Shown one piece after another: positions 46,400-56,107 of a stretch of 64,000 bases of DNA. The first letter of the stretch is position 1. Each line of letters starts with the position of its first letter. This DNA is from Shinella sp. WSJ-2. Its GTDB lineage: Bacteria; Pseudomonadota; Alphaproteobacteria; Rhizobiales; Rhizobiaceae. The translations under genes and the position numbers were made by a program. The stretch is taken from NCBI RefSeq assembly GCF_003432075.1, contig NZ_QWBU01000015.1, forward strand, positions 1-64,000, read 5' to 3'. The notes below the pieces were generated by a model. It was given only the letters and a program-made list of their open reading frames with translations. It was not told the origin of the DNA and did no database searches.

Positions 46400-46640
46400 C
46401 TACAGCGGCGATGAGACCATCCGCGTCGCCATCTCCCACAGTCGGAAAGCGTTTTCTAGATCGACTGCGTATCTCGCGAGCCCCTTGAACGGTCCTAATC
46501 CGCGATCATCGACGACCGGCGCCTCCTGGTAGTCGTCGAAATATCTACCGGGATACCCTCCACCAGAGGCGAGCCCGCGAGCAGCACCGACGTGCCTGCC
46601 CCTTGCTCCATCGTCTTGCGCAGATGCTCGGCCGTCCGAA
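46400..46640 (-). pseudogene. Short-chain dehydrogenase remnant (C-terminus)
   Basis: In two minus-strand frames one reads LRKTMEQGAGTSVLLAGSPL and, after a shift near 46535, RYFDDYQEAPVVDDRGLGPF. These are the last 80 or so residues of a classical SDR oxidoreductase. The Rossmann half is missing. It faces the LysR remnant at 46805, a common divergent regulator/SDR arrangement. Confidence 0.75.
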
Positions 46641-46804
46641 GGCCGCCGGTATGCTTCTGAAGTCACGTGGCAATTGCCCGAACGGGATCGGTGATGTCGT
46701 GATCTTACTCTTTCAGGCACTCGACCTGCCCGAACGATAAACGCATGGCATTCGTGAACCAGATGAATTAACGTTACACGCAATGATGCCGATAACTCGA
46801 ACAG

Positions 46805-47065
46805 TTGGCTCACTCCTCCGGAGAGCTAGCTGCATTTCTTGCCGTCGCCGAGCACGGAGGGTTTCGCACTGCATCTCGAACGCGCGGCCAGACGCCGTCG
46901 GTACTAAGTCACGCAGTCGCCGGACTCGAGAGACGTCTCAAGGTAAAGCTCTTCCACCGTTCGGTTCGCAACGTATCGCTAATGGACCCCGGACGCAGAT
47001 TGGCCGAGTGGCTCATGCCAGCTCTCATCGAAATTTGGCCGGCAGGCAAGGAGTTGCGCGAATAG
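46805..47065 (+). pseudogene. LysR-family regulator remnant (DNA-binding half)
   Basis: The frame reads LAAFLAVAEHGGFRTASRTR, then LSHAVAGLERRLKVKLFHRS, the helix-turn-helix of a LysR protein, and ends at TAG 47063. The whole ligand-binding half is missing. From 47066 to 47374 I recognise nothing. Confidence 0.8.
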
Positions 47066-47374
47066 ACGACCACCCCCTCCGAACTCGCGCAGATCTGCGA
47101 GCGCCAGAGACGAAATGGCCAGCTTTATGGGCACGCTTGACGGAGGCTTTCACAACCGTTGTGATTTGCTCAGCGCCGCTGCGATTTCCTCACCTGCGGC
47201 CGCCTGCTGCTCGCTGCATTTGGCAAGATCATTGTGTTGATATGCCAGCGGTAGTATTCCGACACATCGATCTAGCGTTCTGGCTGCCATGGAAGCTGCC
47301 GCAGAAACATTGACGGTAACACTGCGCTGTACCCTGGCGTTGTAAGTGTGCACAAATACGCGATAGAGGATGGC

Positions 47375-47848
47375 ATGAACAATATTTCTGTTAGGCCCCT
47401 TCTGCCGTCAGATGCCGATTCTACGGCCGACATTTTTCTTCGCGCAATTCGCGAGGTTGCTGCCAAAGATTACTCGCCGGGACAAATCAACGCGTGGGCA
47501 CAGATTGACGACCGAGCGACATGGGCGAACCGAAGGGCCAGTCGCGCTGCCTGGATAGCCGAATTGGAGTACAAGGCGGTCGGATTCACCGATCTTGTCT
47601 TAGATGGATATATCGACATGATGTTTGTCCATCCTGAATATCAGGGACTGGGTGTTGCCAGCCTTTTGCTGGAGCAGGTTGAGCAGAAGGCACGAGAACT
47701 GGGACTCAACCGCATCCATACAAAAGCGAGCATAACTGCGCGACCATTTTTCGAGCGGCGAGGGTTTCGCGTCCTGAAGAGCCAGCAGGTCAAAAAACGC
47801 GGGGAGACGTTATCCAACTTTATAATGAACAAGGGTCTTGTCGCGTAG
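47375..47848 (+). CDS. GNAT-family N-acetyltransferase
   Basis: ATG 47375 (MNNISVRPL) follows GAGGA, giving 157 residues. The acetyl-CoA-binding motif is VHPEYQGLGVASLLLEQVEQ, and the C-terminal FFERRGF strand is typical. The substrate is not predictable. It is intact in an otherwise decayed stretch, and its end abuts an IS66 remnant. Confidence 0.9.
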   Translation: MNNISVRPLLPSDADSTADIFLRAIREVAAKDYSPGQINAWAQIDDRATWANRRASRAAWIAELEYKAVGFTDLVLDGYIDMMFVHPEYQGLGVASLLLEQVEQKARELGLNRIHTKASITARPFFERRGFRVLKSQQVKKRGETLSNFIMNKGLVA

Positions 47849-48425
47849 GTATTCAACGACCGCTTCGAGCTGACGGAAGACTCTAGCCGTTTGTCCGGCG
47901 CAAAAAGTCCACGGCATTAGCTCGGTGATCTGGCTCTGCCTGCGGCTGTTGACGATGGAGATCAACGCTGCGCTCAGATAGTCGAACGGATCGACAGCGT
48001 TGAGCTTGCAGGTCTCGATGAGCGAGGCGATGGTCGCCCAGTTCTCCACTTCCGCATCGTATCCAGCAAATAGAGCAGCATTGTCTCGACCCAACGCAAT
48101 CGACCTGATGGTCCGCTTCACGGTATTGTTGTCGAGCTCGATCTGACTTTCGACAAAGAAGACACAGAGCCCATCCCAGTATTCGGCAATTCAAGTAAGC
48201 GCTTCGTCGAGCGGCGATTTGCCGGCGACGCGCGCGATGAAGCGTCAGCCAAGTCAGCGATAGGCCTGTTCGCTCCTACCCCCGGCGATGCGACGTTCTG
48301 CCGTGAGACTGCGCAACTTTACGTCTACCCGATAGAGTTCGCCAATCCGCCGCATGGCTCGCAAGCCGCCGAGGCAGTTGCAGATCAAGCTTTCTGGCTC
48401 GATGACCTCTTCGACACGACGATTA
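47849..48425 (-). pseudogene. IS66 TnpC remnant with internal deletion
   Basis: The minus strand encodes the TnpC C-terminus (RTIRSIALGRDNAALFAGYD, NWATIASLIETCKLN). Before it is AEYWDGLCVFFVESQIELDN, preceded by an in-frame TGA. Farther upstream MRRIGELYRVDVKLRSL is joined directly to RVEEVIEPESLICNCLGG, which normally lies some 300 residues earlier. The transposase core is deleted. No inverted repeats were found. Confidence 0.85.
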
Positions 48426-48698
48426 CACGGTAGCTGCCGAGCAGCAGATAGACGACAGTATGTTTAAAGTGGCGCGGCTCCGAAATGCGAACAGATAATC
48501 CAAGATTTTCGGGGCATGCAACCAGTCCTCGATCGCGATATCTAGGGCGTATCGTCGGGCGTAAGCGTGCATACCTTTCCAAAGCCGCGCGTTTGTGGAA
48601 CGCCTCGCCAGCAGTCGTGAACAGCTGATTAGCACTTGGCTCGGCGCGAGGAAGTCCTGCATCGACGAAGCGCCTCACGATAGGATTAGGCTGGCGGC

Positions 48699-49634
48699 TC
48701 AATTGCTCGAGCTTGGGCGTTTACCGGCGAACACATCCCGGTGGGATTTTAGCAGCCTTGACAGTCGGTCAGCGACTGCGCGGACATCGCTGCGATGCCG
48801 GTCGTCGTTGTTCATGACGATCCATTGACGATGGCGCAGTTCGGGAATTTCGTTTCCCGCCCGTTCCAGCCTCGGATCGAGGTCGCCCACAAAACAAGGC
48901 AAGACTCCCACACCTGCGCCGGCCCTGATTAGATCCCTGAGCGAACGTGGGCGATTGACGATGACCGAAACGCGTTCGGCCGCCTGCTGGCGCGGCCAGC
49001 GCAGATAAGCGGAGACGGCGTTCTCATCATCGACTGCGATCCAAGGCTCCGGGCCCTTCCATTTCCTATTGCGGGCTTTGTAGCTCGCGTAGGCTACCTC
49101 GCCTGCCGGCATTGCGGCGAGGTTCGATTCTTCGGGCTCGAAGGCGCGAATGCCGATATCCGCCTCCCGATGCGAGAGACGAGCGCGCTGTTCGGCAACA
49201 TTCAGATCGATGCGAAATTGGTCACGGGGCGTGCGAATCAACGACATGTTCTGGCAAAGCAACCACGCAATCCATGTTCCGAGGCTAATTCGAACCAGTG
49301 ACTGGCCCGCCGTGCCGCCTCGCCAGTCCTCTATCCGTCGACTTCCGGCCTCCAGCTCGGCGAGATGCTCCAGCAGCTGGCTGCCGTCACTCGTCAGACG
49401 ATAGCCGGTCTGACTGCGCAAGAAGAGTTCGCGCCCCAGCGCCTGCTCCAGTTCGACCATTCGACGCCCAAGCGTCGCCGCACTTAAGCCGGTCGTTTCG
49501 GCTGCTGCGGTCAACCCGCCCTGACGGGCGACCGCTAAAAATAGTTGATAGGCATCCCAAGCTATGTCTTTCATAAATGAAAGACATACTACGTTATCGT
49601 CTGTCGCAACATCCATTTTCGTAGGATAGTTCAA
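48699..49634 (-). CDS. LysR-family transcription regulator
   Basis: ATG 49574 (MKDIAWDAYQLFLAVARQGG) gives 291 residues and is the usual start; ATG 49634 adds 20. The helix-turn-helix (LTAAAETTGLSAATLGRRMV) is intact, followed by a substrate-binding domain ending near FAGKRPSSSN. It is divergent from the decayed DHFR-like region and may have controlled it. Confidence 0.9.
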   Translation of the reverse strand: MNYPTKMDVATDDNVVCLSFMKDIAWDAYQLFLAVARQGGLTAAAETTGLSAATLGRRMVELEQALGRELFLRSQTGYRLTSDGSQLLEHLAELEAGSRRIEDWRGGTAGQSLVRISLGTWIAWLLCQNMSLIRTPRDQFRIDLNVAEQRARLSHREADIGIRAFEPEESNLAAMPAGEVAYASYKARNRKWKGPEPWIAVDDENAVSAYLRWPRQQAAERVSVIVNRPRSLRDLIRAGAGVGVLPCFVGDLDPRLERAGNEIPELRHRQWIVMNNDDRHRSDVRAVADRLSRLLKSHRDVFAGKRPSSSN

Positions 49635-50258
49635 AGGCCTCGTTGTTTAAGAGGACTTTACTGATGCATGAGATCCACGCTGTCGTTGCCGCCGCACTTT
49701 TTAATAATTTACGGGGTCGCAAGGACCGATCGGAAGACGAATTCTATGCTCAATTCAGCCAACTTCCGTGGCGAAGATGCGCGAAAGCCATCAGCACCCT
49801 CCGTAGCTTGCTCCATCGAAAGCGATGATATCGGGTCGCGCTGGTCGTCCATGACGACGACGAAGCGATCGCCTTCTCCGTCCGAAAACTCTGCTCCCAT
49901 CTCGTCGGCGATCCTATCATCTGGACGAGGACAAACGCTGCGTAATTGTGGGACGAAGCGGCGGAGACGGTGCTTTGCACCGGATCGCACGGGGTGCGAA
50001 CGAGCACCCATCACAGCCAACCGGCGATCCAAGGCGGGAGCGCGATCATGGGCCCTTCGTAGATCGCGGCATCGAGTCGCGCGAGAACCGAAGAAAGCCG
50101 ATTGTGGCGTCGTTGCGGTGTTTCAAGACATCTACGGCAACCCCCCGGATTTGATCGAATATGCTCCAGTCGAGTATCCTAAAGAGTCGCTTGAGGTCAG
50201 AGACAGTGTTGACGACCTCATCGCCGAGCTTCGAGGGCTCGACGATGGTGATGGTTAG
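49635..50258. other. Decayed region divergent from lysR
   Basis: Several short plus-strand frames run here, one starting MHEIHAVVAA at ATG 49664 behind AGAGGAC. That start resembles the opening of DHFR/RibD-C proteins, and the C-terminus of such a protein follows at 50259. A frameshifted DHFR-like gene is possible, but the middle cannot be aligned. Confidence 0.4.
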
Positions 50259-50459
50259 ATGCAGGGCGAAGGGATCCTGCAGATGGCGTTCATGGAACGC
50301 GGCGCGCTGGATGAAATCGAGATCTGCATAATTCCTGAGCTGCTTGGCGGTGGGCGGCCTCTTTTCCCGCCAACAGGCTTCAGGTCGAGCCCGGAATTGA
50401 TCAGTGCAAAGACGCTCGACAAAGGATGCGTCTGGCTCCATTATCGGCGTTCATTCTAA
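50259..50459 (+). pseudogene. DHFR/RibD-C-like protein, C-terminal remnant
   Basis: The frame encodes ILQMAFMERGALDEIEICII, then PELLGGGRPLFPP and KGCVWLHYRRSF, the conserved final third of dihydrofolate-reductase-family proteins of the RibD C-terminal type. The NADPH-binding N-terminal part is missing or scrambled. Confidence 0.7.
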
Positions 50460-50733
50460 CTCAACGCCCCCGTCTCTTTTTGGCGCAAAGGCGAAAGAAG
50501 CCGGGATGGGGCTGCCTGCTCCTGAGCACGAGCTGTATATTGATTGCCACTGAGAACTGGCCCCGGCGTTTTCACCGAGAAGTGGCCAGCCTGTTCGGTA
50601 TGTTTCGGGTTTGCGGTGTGGCCAAGTTCCTAGCTTCTCTTTCGTCGTTCTGGGCTCATGGGCCGAGCTATTCTTGAAGCGGAAGCCGTCGTTGCCAGCT
50701 TCTAGGATATGCCGGTCGAGGACAGGTTCTAGA

Positions 50734-51405
50734 CTAAGCACTCACGGCAATCCGGAACCCCAGATCATCAATCGCGAATGTCGGATGGCTGCGGCGTCGG
50801 TTCGTGGCAAGACAACCGCGCGGCTGGTCTGCCCATCCTCCGCCGCGGAAGACTCTGTACTGACCATAGACGCTTGGGTCATAAACATCATCGCACCACT
50901 CCCAAACGTTTCCCAGCATGTCGTGCAAACCCCAGTTGTTTGGCTTCAGTAGGCCTACCGGCCGGGTTCCGCCCCCAGAGTTTCGCTCATACCATGCTAT
51001 GTCTTCGAGGTTCCCGAAGCGGGGACCTAGAGTGCCTGCACGGCAGGCAAATTCCCATTCTGCTTCGGACGGGAGCCTGAATCCGACGCGCTCTCCGCTT
51101 GACACCGCGTCCCCGCCGTCAGGATCGAAAGTGTAGTACTTTGGCATATCAAAAAGCGACGACATGCGATTGCAGAAGCTAGCCGCTTCGAGCCAGGAGA
51201 CATTCTGAACTGGGTGATACTGTTCGCTCTTGGCCGGGGTTTGTCTTTCCATTATCTCAGCATACAGCAAACGGGTAACGGGATACCGGCCCAGCTGGAA
51301 CGTTTCAATTCTCTCGGTCCAAACTGTGTTCGTCCTGTCGTCGCGCATTTTTATGGCGCCAGCTGGTATCTGAATTAAGTTTTCTAGAAATGATTTCACA
51401 TTCAT
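50734..51405 (-). CDS. SUMF1/formylglycine-generating-enzyme-fold protein
   Basis: ATG 51405 (MNVKSFLENL) gives 223 residues. The FGE-sulfatase fold is shown by FQLGRYPVTRLLYAE, PVQNVSWLEAASFCNRMS, FRLPSEAEWEFACRAGT, DMLGNVWEWCDD and VFRGGGW. A late Cys (RGCLATNRRR) lies where FGE has its active-site Cys pair, but the exact pair is not confirmed. Many such proteins are not true FGEs and instead act in modification of other small molecules or proteins. No sulfatase gene is nearby. It is divergent from the DeoR gene. Confidence 0.85.
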   Translation of the reverse strand: MNVKSFLENLIQIPAGAIKMRDDRTNTVWTERIETFQLGRYPVTRLLYAEIMERQTPAKSEQYHPVQNVSWLEAASFCNRMSSLFDMPKYYTFDPDGGDAVSSGERVGFRLPSEAEWEFACRAGTLGPRFGNLEDIAWYERNSGGGTRPVGLLKPNNWGLHDMLGNVWEWCDDVYDPSVYGQYRVFRGGGWADQPRGCLATNRRRSHPTFAIDDLGFRIAVSA

Positions 51406-51679
51406 GCTTAATGCAATTGTTTCGCGCGATGATTTCAAGCCATGCCCACTGTAAGAATACAAGATATAATAAGAAACCTTCATTGTAGTCGTGCAAGCAG
51501 AATTTGCGGAAGCGCAATGGTCGTCGCGTGACAGCCGTGCGCTGTCCCGCATTTAACATCGAGATACTCTCGCTGCGCCGCCACACACAGGCGGGATGCG
51601 GCAGAAATGATAATTTCACGCACGTTATTGCGCGATTCGTAGACTCGTGCAATGTCGTGCTGCGGTCAGAGGAGGCGAA

Positions 51680-52441
51680 ATGCTAACCACAGAGCGTAAA
51701 GCGCTGCTCATGGCCGCGCTCGACAAAGACGGTCGGATCATTGCAAAAGAGTTCAGCCGGAAGCTGGACGTGTCGGAAGACACCATTCGCCGCGACCTTC
51801 GGGAACTCGCGAGCGAAGGTTTGCTTCAGCGCGTTCACGGAGGGGCCCTCCCTGCTTCGAAGGCACTTGCTGACCTCTCCACACGAGGCAACGTTTCCGC
51901 GGATGACAAGACGGAAATTGGTAAGATAGCAGCAGCTATGGTCAAGGAAGGGCAGATCATCTTTCTCGATGGCGGCACTACAACCGCTCGATTGGCTCGC
52001 GCTCTGAGAAAGGATATCAGTCTGACAGTGGTCACCCATAGCCCGGACATTGCATCTGCACTTATCGACCACTCAAGGGTCGAAGTGGAGGCAATCGGCG
52101 GCCGCATCTTTAAACACTCGAATGTCGCAATAGGAGCGGTGGCGATCGAAGCTATTTCGCGGATCCGTGCAGATATCTACTTTATGGGGGTGACTGGCAT
52201 CCACGCTGATTATGGATTGACGACCGGTGACCGCGAGGAAGCGGCGGTAAAGCGCGCGATATGTAGCCGGTCCGCCGAAACTATTGCCCTTGGTTCCAGG
52301 GAGAAGCTTGGTTCAGTTTCGGCATACAGCGTCGTGGACTTCGGCGTTATCGACAGCGTTGTGGTGAGCAAAAGGTGCCCTGAAGAGTTGCTCATCCCGC
52401 TCCGCACTAAAGGCGTGCAAATAATGGGCAGGTCGACTTGA
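51680..52441 (+). CDS. DeoR-family transcription regulator
   Basis: ATG 51680 follows GAGGAGG. The 253-residue protein has a DeoR helix-turn-helix (FSRKLDVSEDTIRRDLRELA) and a sugar-phosphate-isomerase-like effector domain (FLDGGTTTARLARAL, then FMGVTGIHADYGLTTGDREE). The effector is likely a sugar phosphate. Its stop overlaps the start of the next gene, so the FecR-TPR-barrel gene is probably in the same transcript and may be regulated by it. Confidence 0.92.
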   Translation: MLTTERKALLMAALDKDGRIIAKEFSRKLDVSEDTIRRDLRELASEGLLQRVHGGALPASKALADLSTRGNVSADDKTEIGKIAAAMVKEGQIIFLDGGTTTARLARALRKDISLTVVTHSPDIASALIDHSRVEVEAIGGRIFKHSNVAIGAVAIEAISRIRADIYFMGVTGIHADYGLTTGDREEAAVKRAICSRSAETIALGSREKLGSVSAYSVVDFGVIDSVVVSKRCPEELLIPLRTKGVQIMGRST

Positions 52442-55400
52442 GTAGCCATCAAGAAGTCAGACACGCATTGAGAATGGGCGTTGCGGCGATGGCTTTCGTT
52501 TGGAATGTCGGGCCGGCTTTTGCCGACGTGCTCCCGCGCGTCTCCGCCGCAGACGGCTCCGTCGTGGAGCGAAAGTCCGGCGAAGAGGTGCAGTTCGTCG
52601 AGGCCCAGGACTGGCGTGGCGTCGAGGTCAACCAGGACCTGCTGGCCGGCGACACGCTGCGCACCAATGCGCTGGGCAGCCTCGCCATCCGCTTTGCCGA
52701 CAATACCCTGGTGCGCATGGCGCGCGAGACGGTGTTGCGTGTCCGCAAGATCGACGGCGCCTCCGATAGCCTGCTGAACCTCGAAGGCGGCACGATCTGG
52801 GGCCGTGCCGAGCGCGGCGGGAGCGGCATCGTCATCGATACGCCGGCCGCAGCAGCCGCCATTCGCGGCACCGACTGGGCGCTCAACACAAACGGCAATC
52901 GCACTACGCTCACCGTGCTCGAAGGCACCGTGGAACTCAGCAACGCCCAGGGCAGCGTCACCGTCAATCAGGGCGAAGGGGCCGTGGCGACCCTAGGGCA
53001 GGCTCCGCGCAAATATGTGCTCGTCAATCTCGACGAGCGGGAGCAGATCCTACTCTATGGCGACATCCGCGGCCTGTTCATCACGCTGCCGATCTCCGGC
53101 GAGGATACGATCGACGCGCGCGGCGCTCGGCGGCGGCTTCTCGACAAGCCGGAAGCGTCGCGCAGCCGGGAGGACTGGCTGAAACTCGCCGAACTGGCGC
53201 TGAGCGTCGATGGCCGCAAGGCGGCGGAGGACGCCCTCTCGCATCTGCCGCGCCCCCTTCCCGCAGCGATGGAGGCACGCGTGACGCTGGTCCAAGCGAT
53301 GATCGCTGGCAACGCACTGCGCTATGATGAAGCGATCCGGCTGTTTCGCAAGGCGCGGCCTGGACTTTCCGGTGAACGGCGCGTGATGGCCGACTATGGC
53401 GAATGGGTCGCCGCATCGCTCGCCAATCCCGATACGAAGAAGGCGCCGCCCTATCTCGCCCGCACGCCGGCCACCGCAGGGGAAGCCTCCGTCCAGGCCT
53501 CGGTCGTCGCCCATCTGGATGGCCAGGCGGAGGCGATTGCCCTTCTCGAAAAAGCGGAGAAGCGATTTCCCGACGACGCCGGCCTGACGGCCATGCGCGC
53601 AAGCCTTCTGCTCGAGCTTGACCGGCGCGAGGAAGCACACGTCGCCCTCGACCGCGCCCGGGCGATCGATTCCGACGACATCGGCTATCTAACGACGAAC
53701 GCCCGCTATCTGTCGGCCGTTTCAAGCGATATCAATGGCGCCCTCGCCGACCTAAAACGCGCTGTCGAGATCGCCCCGGGCAACGACGCTGCATGGGATG
53801 ATCTCGCCGGCATCCAGAGCGATCGCGGCGCCACGATTGAGGCGGACGCCGCCCATCGCCGCGCCGTCGCGCTCAACCCTGACAATATCGCCGTCCGCAC
53901 CAACTATGCCCTGTTTCTCATGGGTCACGAGCAGATGACCGCGGCAAAGCGCGAGCTCGACGCAGCCGAGGCGCTAGACCCCGACACCTATGCCGTACTG
54001 GCTGCCAAGGGGCGTTATCTCCTGCGCATGGGAAAGACGGACGAGGGTACGAAGGTTCTTCTGGAAGCGGCGGCCATCAACCCGACCTATGGCAATGCTC
54101 TGGTGGGCCTGGCCATCGCCAGTTACCAAAGCGGCGCCGTCGCGGAGACTGAACAGGCGCTCGACAATGCCGACCGCTTCGACAGGGACGATCCGACGAT
54201 CGCCATGATCCGCGCCGGGGTCGCCATCGACCAGTTCCGCGCCGACGAAGCAATCGAGAGCGCGCGCGAAGCCCTACGCCGCCGCCAGGTGCGCGGCGGC
54301 TACTATTCCGGCTATGACGTGCACCGTCAAGCGTCGTCCGTTCTCGGCGATGCGCTGGAAAACATCGGCTTGGCGGAATGGGGAAAATACCACAAGGCAC
54401 GCGCCTATGATCCATTCCTCGCCGCAAGCTATGACGACGAACAAGCCGCGGGGCAGTTCAACCCGTTCGTCACAACACCGCCGACCGGCCTCGACCGATT
54501 CGGTACGGGCTCTATTTTCCTGCCCACCAACATCCAGAACTTTCTGCTCGACCCGATGGGCGTCGCCTCGCAGCAGCGCATCAACGCGCTCGAAAGCCGG
54601 GCGTTCATGGAGACCTCGCTGACAGGCGGATTCTCCGCACAGCCAGGTGTCAGTGGCTGGAGCAGCGACATCAGCGTGCACGGCACGAATTATGACGTCA
54701 TTCCGCTCAGCTACAACTTCCTGGGCCAGATTTCCCGGCCGGAAAGTGTACGCGAAAACGACAGAAGCGATTTCGAAGGTGGGGCATTCGAGCTGGGCCT
54801 GCGCCCAACGCTCGCAGACAACATCTATCTCTTCGGCCATCTCAACCAGACGCGCATCGGCTATCCGGGCCAACTTTTTTTCCCAACGCCAAACGACGAG
54901 GTTACCAGCAGGGGTGACACAATCGGAGGCGGCTGGAGCCACACGATCTCCGAAAAGAATGTCGTCCAAGCCTTCGCCATGTACGAACACATGGACTCGT
55001 TTCAGCATTATGAGGGCGTCGACGCCATCGGTCCCTTCGCGTTTGAGCAGACATCGGAAAGTGACAGCATCAGCGGCGGTGTAAGCCACCTTTTAGCCGC
55101 AGGGCCGCTGACCGTGCGCTATGGTGCAGAGATATACGACCGCACCTCGTGGAATGTCGCTCGTGAGTTTGACCTGCCATCAGGTGATGTTTTCTCTGAG
55201 GTGCATTATGCGTCTGACTGGCAGGCCAGGCGTATATACGCCGACGCTACTGTCGATATATCGGACGACCTGAAGCTTCAGACCGGCGCTTACTATTCCT
55301 GGTTCGATTCTCGAAGCGGAACCTTCGAGGCGGTGGATCCCCGTTTCGGGGTCGCTTGGGCGCCCCTGGAAAACCACTGGATGCGTGCCGCCTATCGCCG

Positions 55401-56064
55401 CGACACGCAATATCCGGTCAGCCAGACCCTATCGCCCGTTTCCACCGTCGGCCTGGTGCCGCTCGATATTCCGCTATTCATGGAAGGCGAGAAGGAAACC
55501 GTCATGCTGCGGTGGGATGCGGAATGGAGCGATCGCTTCTTCACCTCCGTCGATTATCAGCATGTAAGGTTCGACGGCCTAAGCCTGGGCATCCCAGGTC
55601 TATCCGGCCTCTTCGATACGGCAACCGGCGAGATCGACCGGGTCAATGTCAGCGCGAATTATTGGCTCGGGGATGGATTGGGTCTGTTCGGCTCGTTCAC
55701 ATGGAACGATAGCGTGGACACGACCCCGCTGATCGGCGGCGACACACGGGTTCCGCTGGTTCCCGACTATTTCGCGCAGATCGGCTTCACCTATGTGCAT
55801 CCCTCTCGCGTGACCTTCAGCCTTGCGCAGAACTTCATCGGCAAGCGGGTGGGCGGCAAAGGTTACGAACCAGTCTTCGGACCGTATTTCGTCAATGTTG
55901 AAAACTACGCGACGACCGATGCGGCGCTGACTTGGAAATCGCCGACGGGGCATATCGAGCTCGGCCTGACGCTGCTAAACATCTTCGACAATCATGTCGA
56001 TATGGCCTACGAGGTACCAGGTCCGCGACGCAGCCTTCTTGCTGTCATGCGCGCCAGTTTCTGA
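52438..56064 (+). CDS. FecR-TPR-outer-membrane barrel fusion protein
   Basis: The 1208-residue protein starts at TTG 52438 or ATG 52474. A signal peptide (GVAAMAFVWNVGPAFAD) leads a FecR-like domain (about residues 55-190, DTLRTNALGSLAIRFADNTL). TPR repeats follow (about 250-640, for example DAAWDDLAGIQSDRG, AVLAAKGRYLLRMGKTDEG). A beta-barrel-like C-terminal half (about 690-1208) has alternating strands (NIYLFGHLNQTRIG, FFTSVDYQHVRFDG, LGLTLLNIFDNHVDMAYEV) and ends in Phe, as expected for an outer-membrane barrel. No plug or TonB box was found. I do not know the function. Secretion or assembly of a surface product is one guess. Confidence 0.8.
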   Translation: MSSHQEVRHALRMGVAAMAFVWNVGPAFADVLPRVSAADGSVVERKSGEEVQFVEAQDWRGVEVNQDLLAGDTLRTNALGSLAIRFADNTLVRMARETVLRVRKIDGASDSLLNLEGGTIWGRAERGGSGIVIDTPAAAAAIRGTDWALNTNGNRTTLTVLEGTVELSNAQGSVTVNQGEGAVATLGQAPRKYVLVNLDEREQILLYGDIRGLFITLPISGEDTIDARGARRRLLDKPEASRSREDWLKLAELALSVDGRKAAEDALSHLPRPLPAAMEARVTLVQAMIAGNALRYDEAIRLFRKARPGLSGERRVMADYGEWVAASLANPDTKKAPPYLARTPATAGEASVQASVVAHLDGQAEAIALLEKAEKRFPDDAGLTAMRASLLLELDRREEAHVALDRARAIDSDDIGYLTTNARYLSAVSSDINGALADLKRAVEIAPGNDAAWDDLAGIQSDRGATIEADAAHRRAVALNPDNIAVRTNYALFLMGHEQMTAAKRELDAAEALDPDTYAVLAAKGRYLLRMGKTDEGTKVLLEAAAINPTYGNALVGLAIASYQSGAVAETEQALDNADRFDRDDPTIAMIRAGVAIDQFRADEAIESAREALRRRQVRGGYYSGYDVHRQASSVLGDALENIGLAEWGKYHKARAYDPFLAASYDDEQAAGQFNPFVTTPPTGLDRFGTGSIFLPTNIQNFLLDPMGVASQQRINALESRAFMETSLTGGFSAQPGVSGWSSDISVHGTNYDVIPLSYNFLGQISRPESVRENDRSDFEGGAFELGLRPTLADNIYLFGHLNQTRIGYPGQLFFPTPNDEVTSRGDTIGGGWSHTISEKNVVQAFAMYEHMDSFQHYEGVDAIGPFAFEQTSESDSISGGVSHLLAAGPLTVRYGAEIYDRTSWNVAREFDLPSGDVFSEVHYASDWQARRIYADATVDISDDLKLQTGAYYSWFDSRSGTFEAVDPRFGVAWAPLENHWMRAAYRRDTQYPVSQTLSPVSTVGLVPLDIPLFMEGEKETVMLRWDAEWSDRFFTSVDYQHVRFDGLSLGIPGLSGLFDTATGEIDRVNVSANYWLGDGLGLFGSFTWNDSVDTTPLIGGDTRVPLVPDYFAQIGFTYVHPSRVTFSLAQNFIGKRVGGKGYEPVFGPYFVNVENYATTDAALTWKSPTGHIELGLTLLNIFDNHVDMAYEVPGPRRSLLAVMRASF

Positions 56065-56107
56065 TTCTTGTTGGCTAGGTTGCGCCGTCAAGAATCAGGA
56101 GAGCATC

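Noticed and set aside
55994-56107. Upstream extension of the 56108 gene
   Set aside because: It runs antisense-free but inside the barrel gene's coding end. The AGGAG before 56108 gives a better start.
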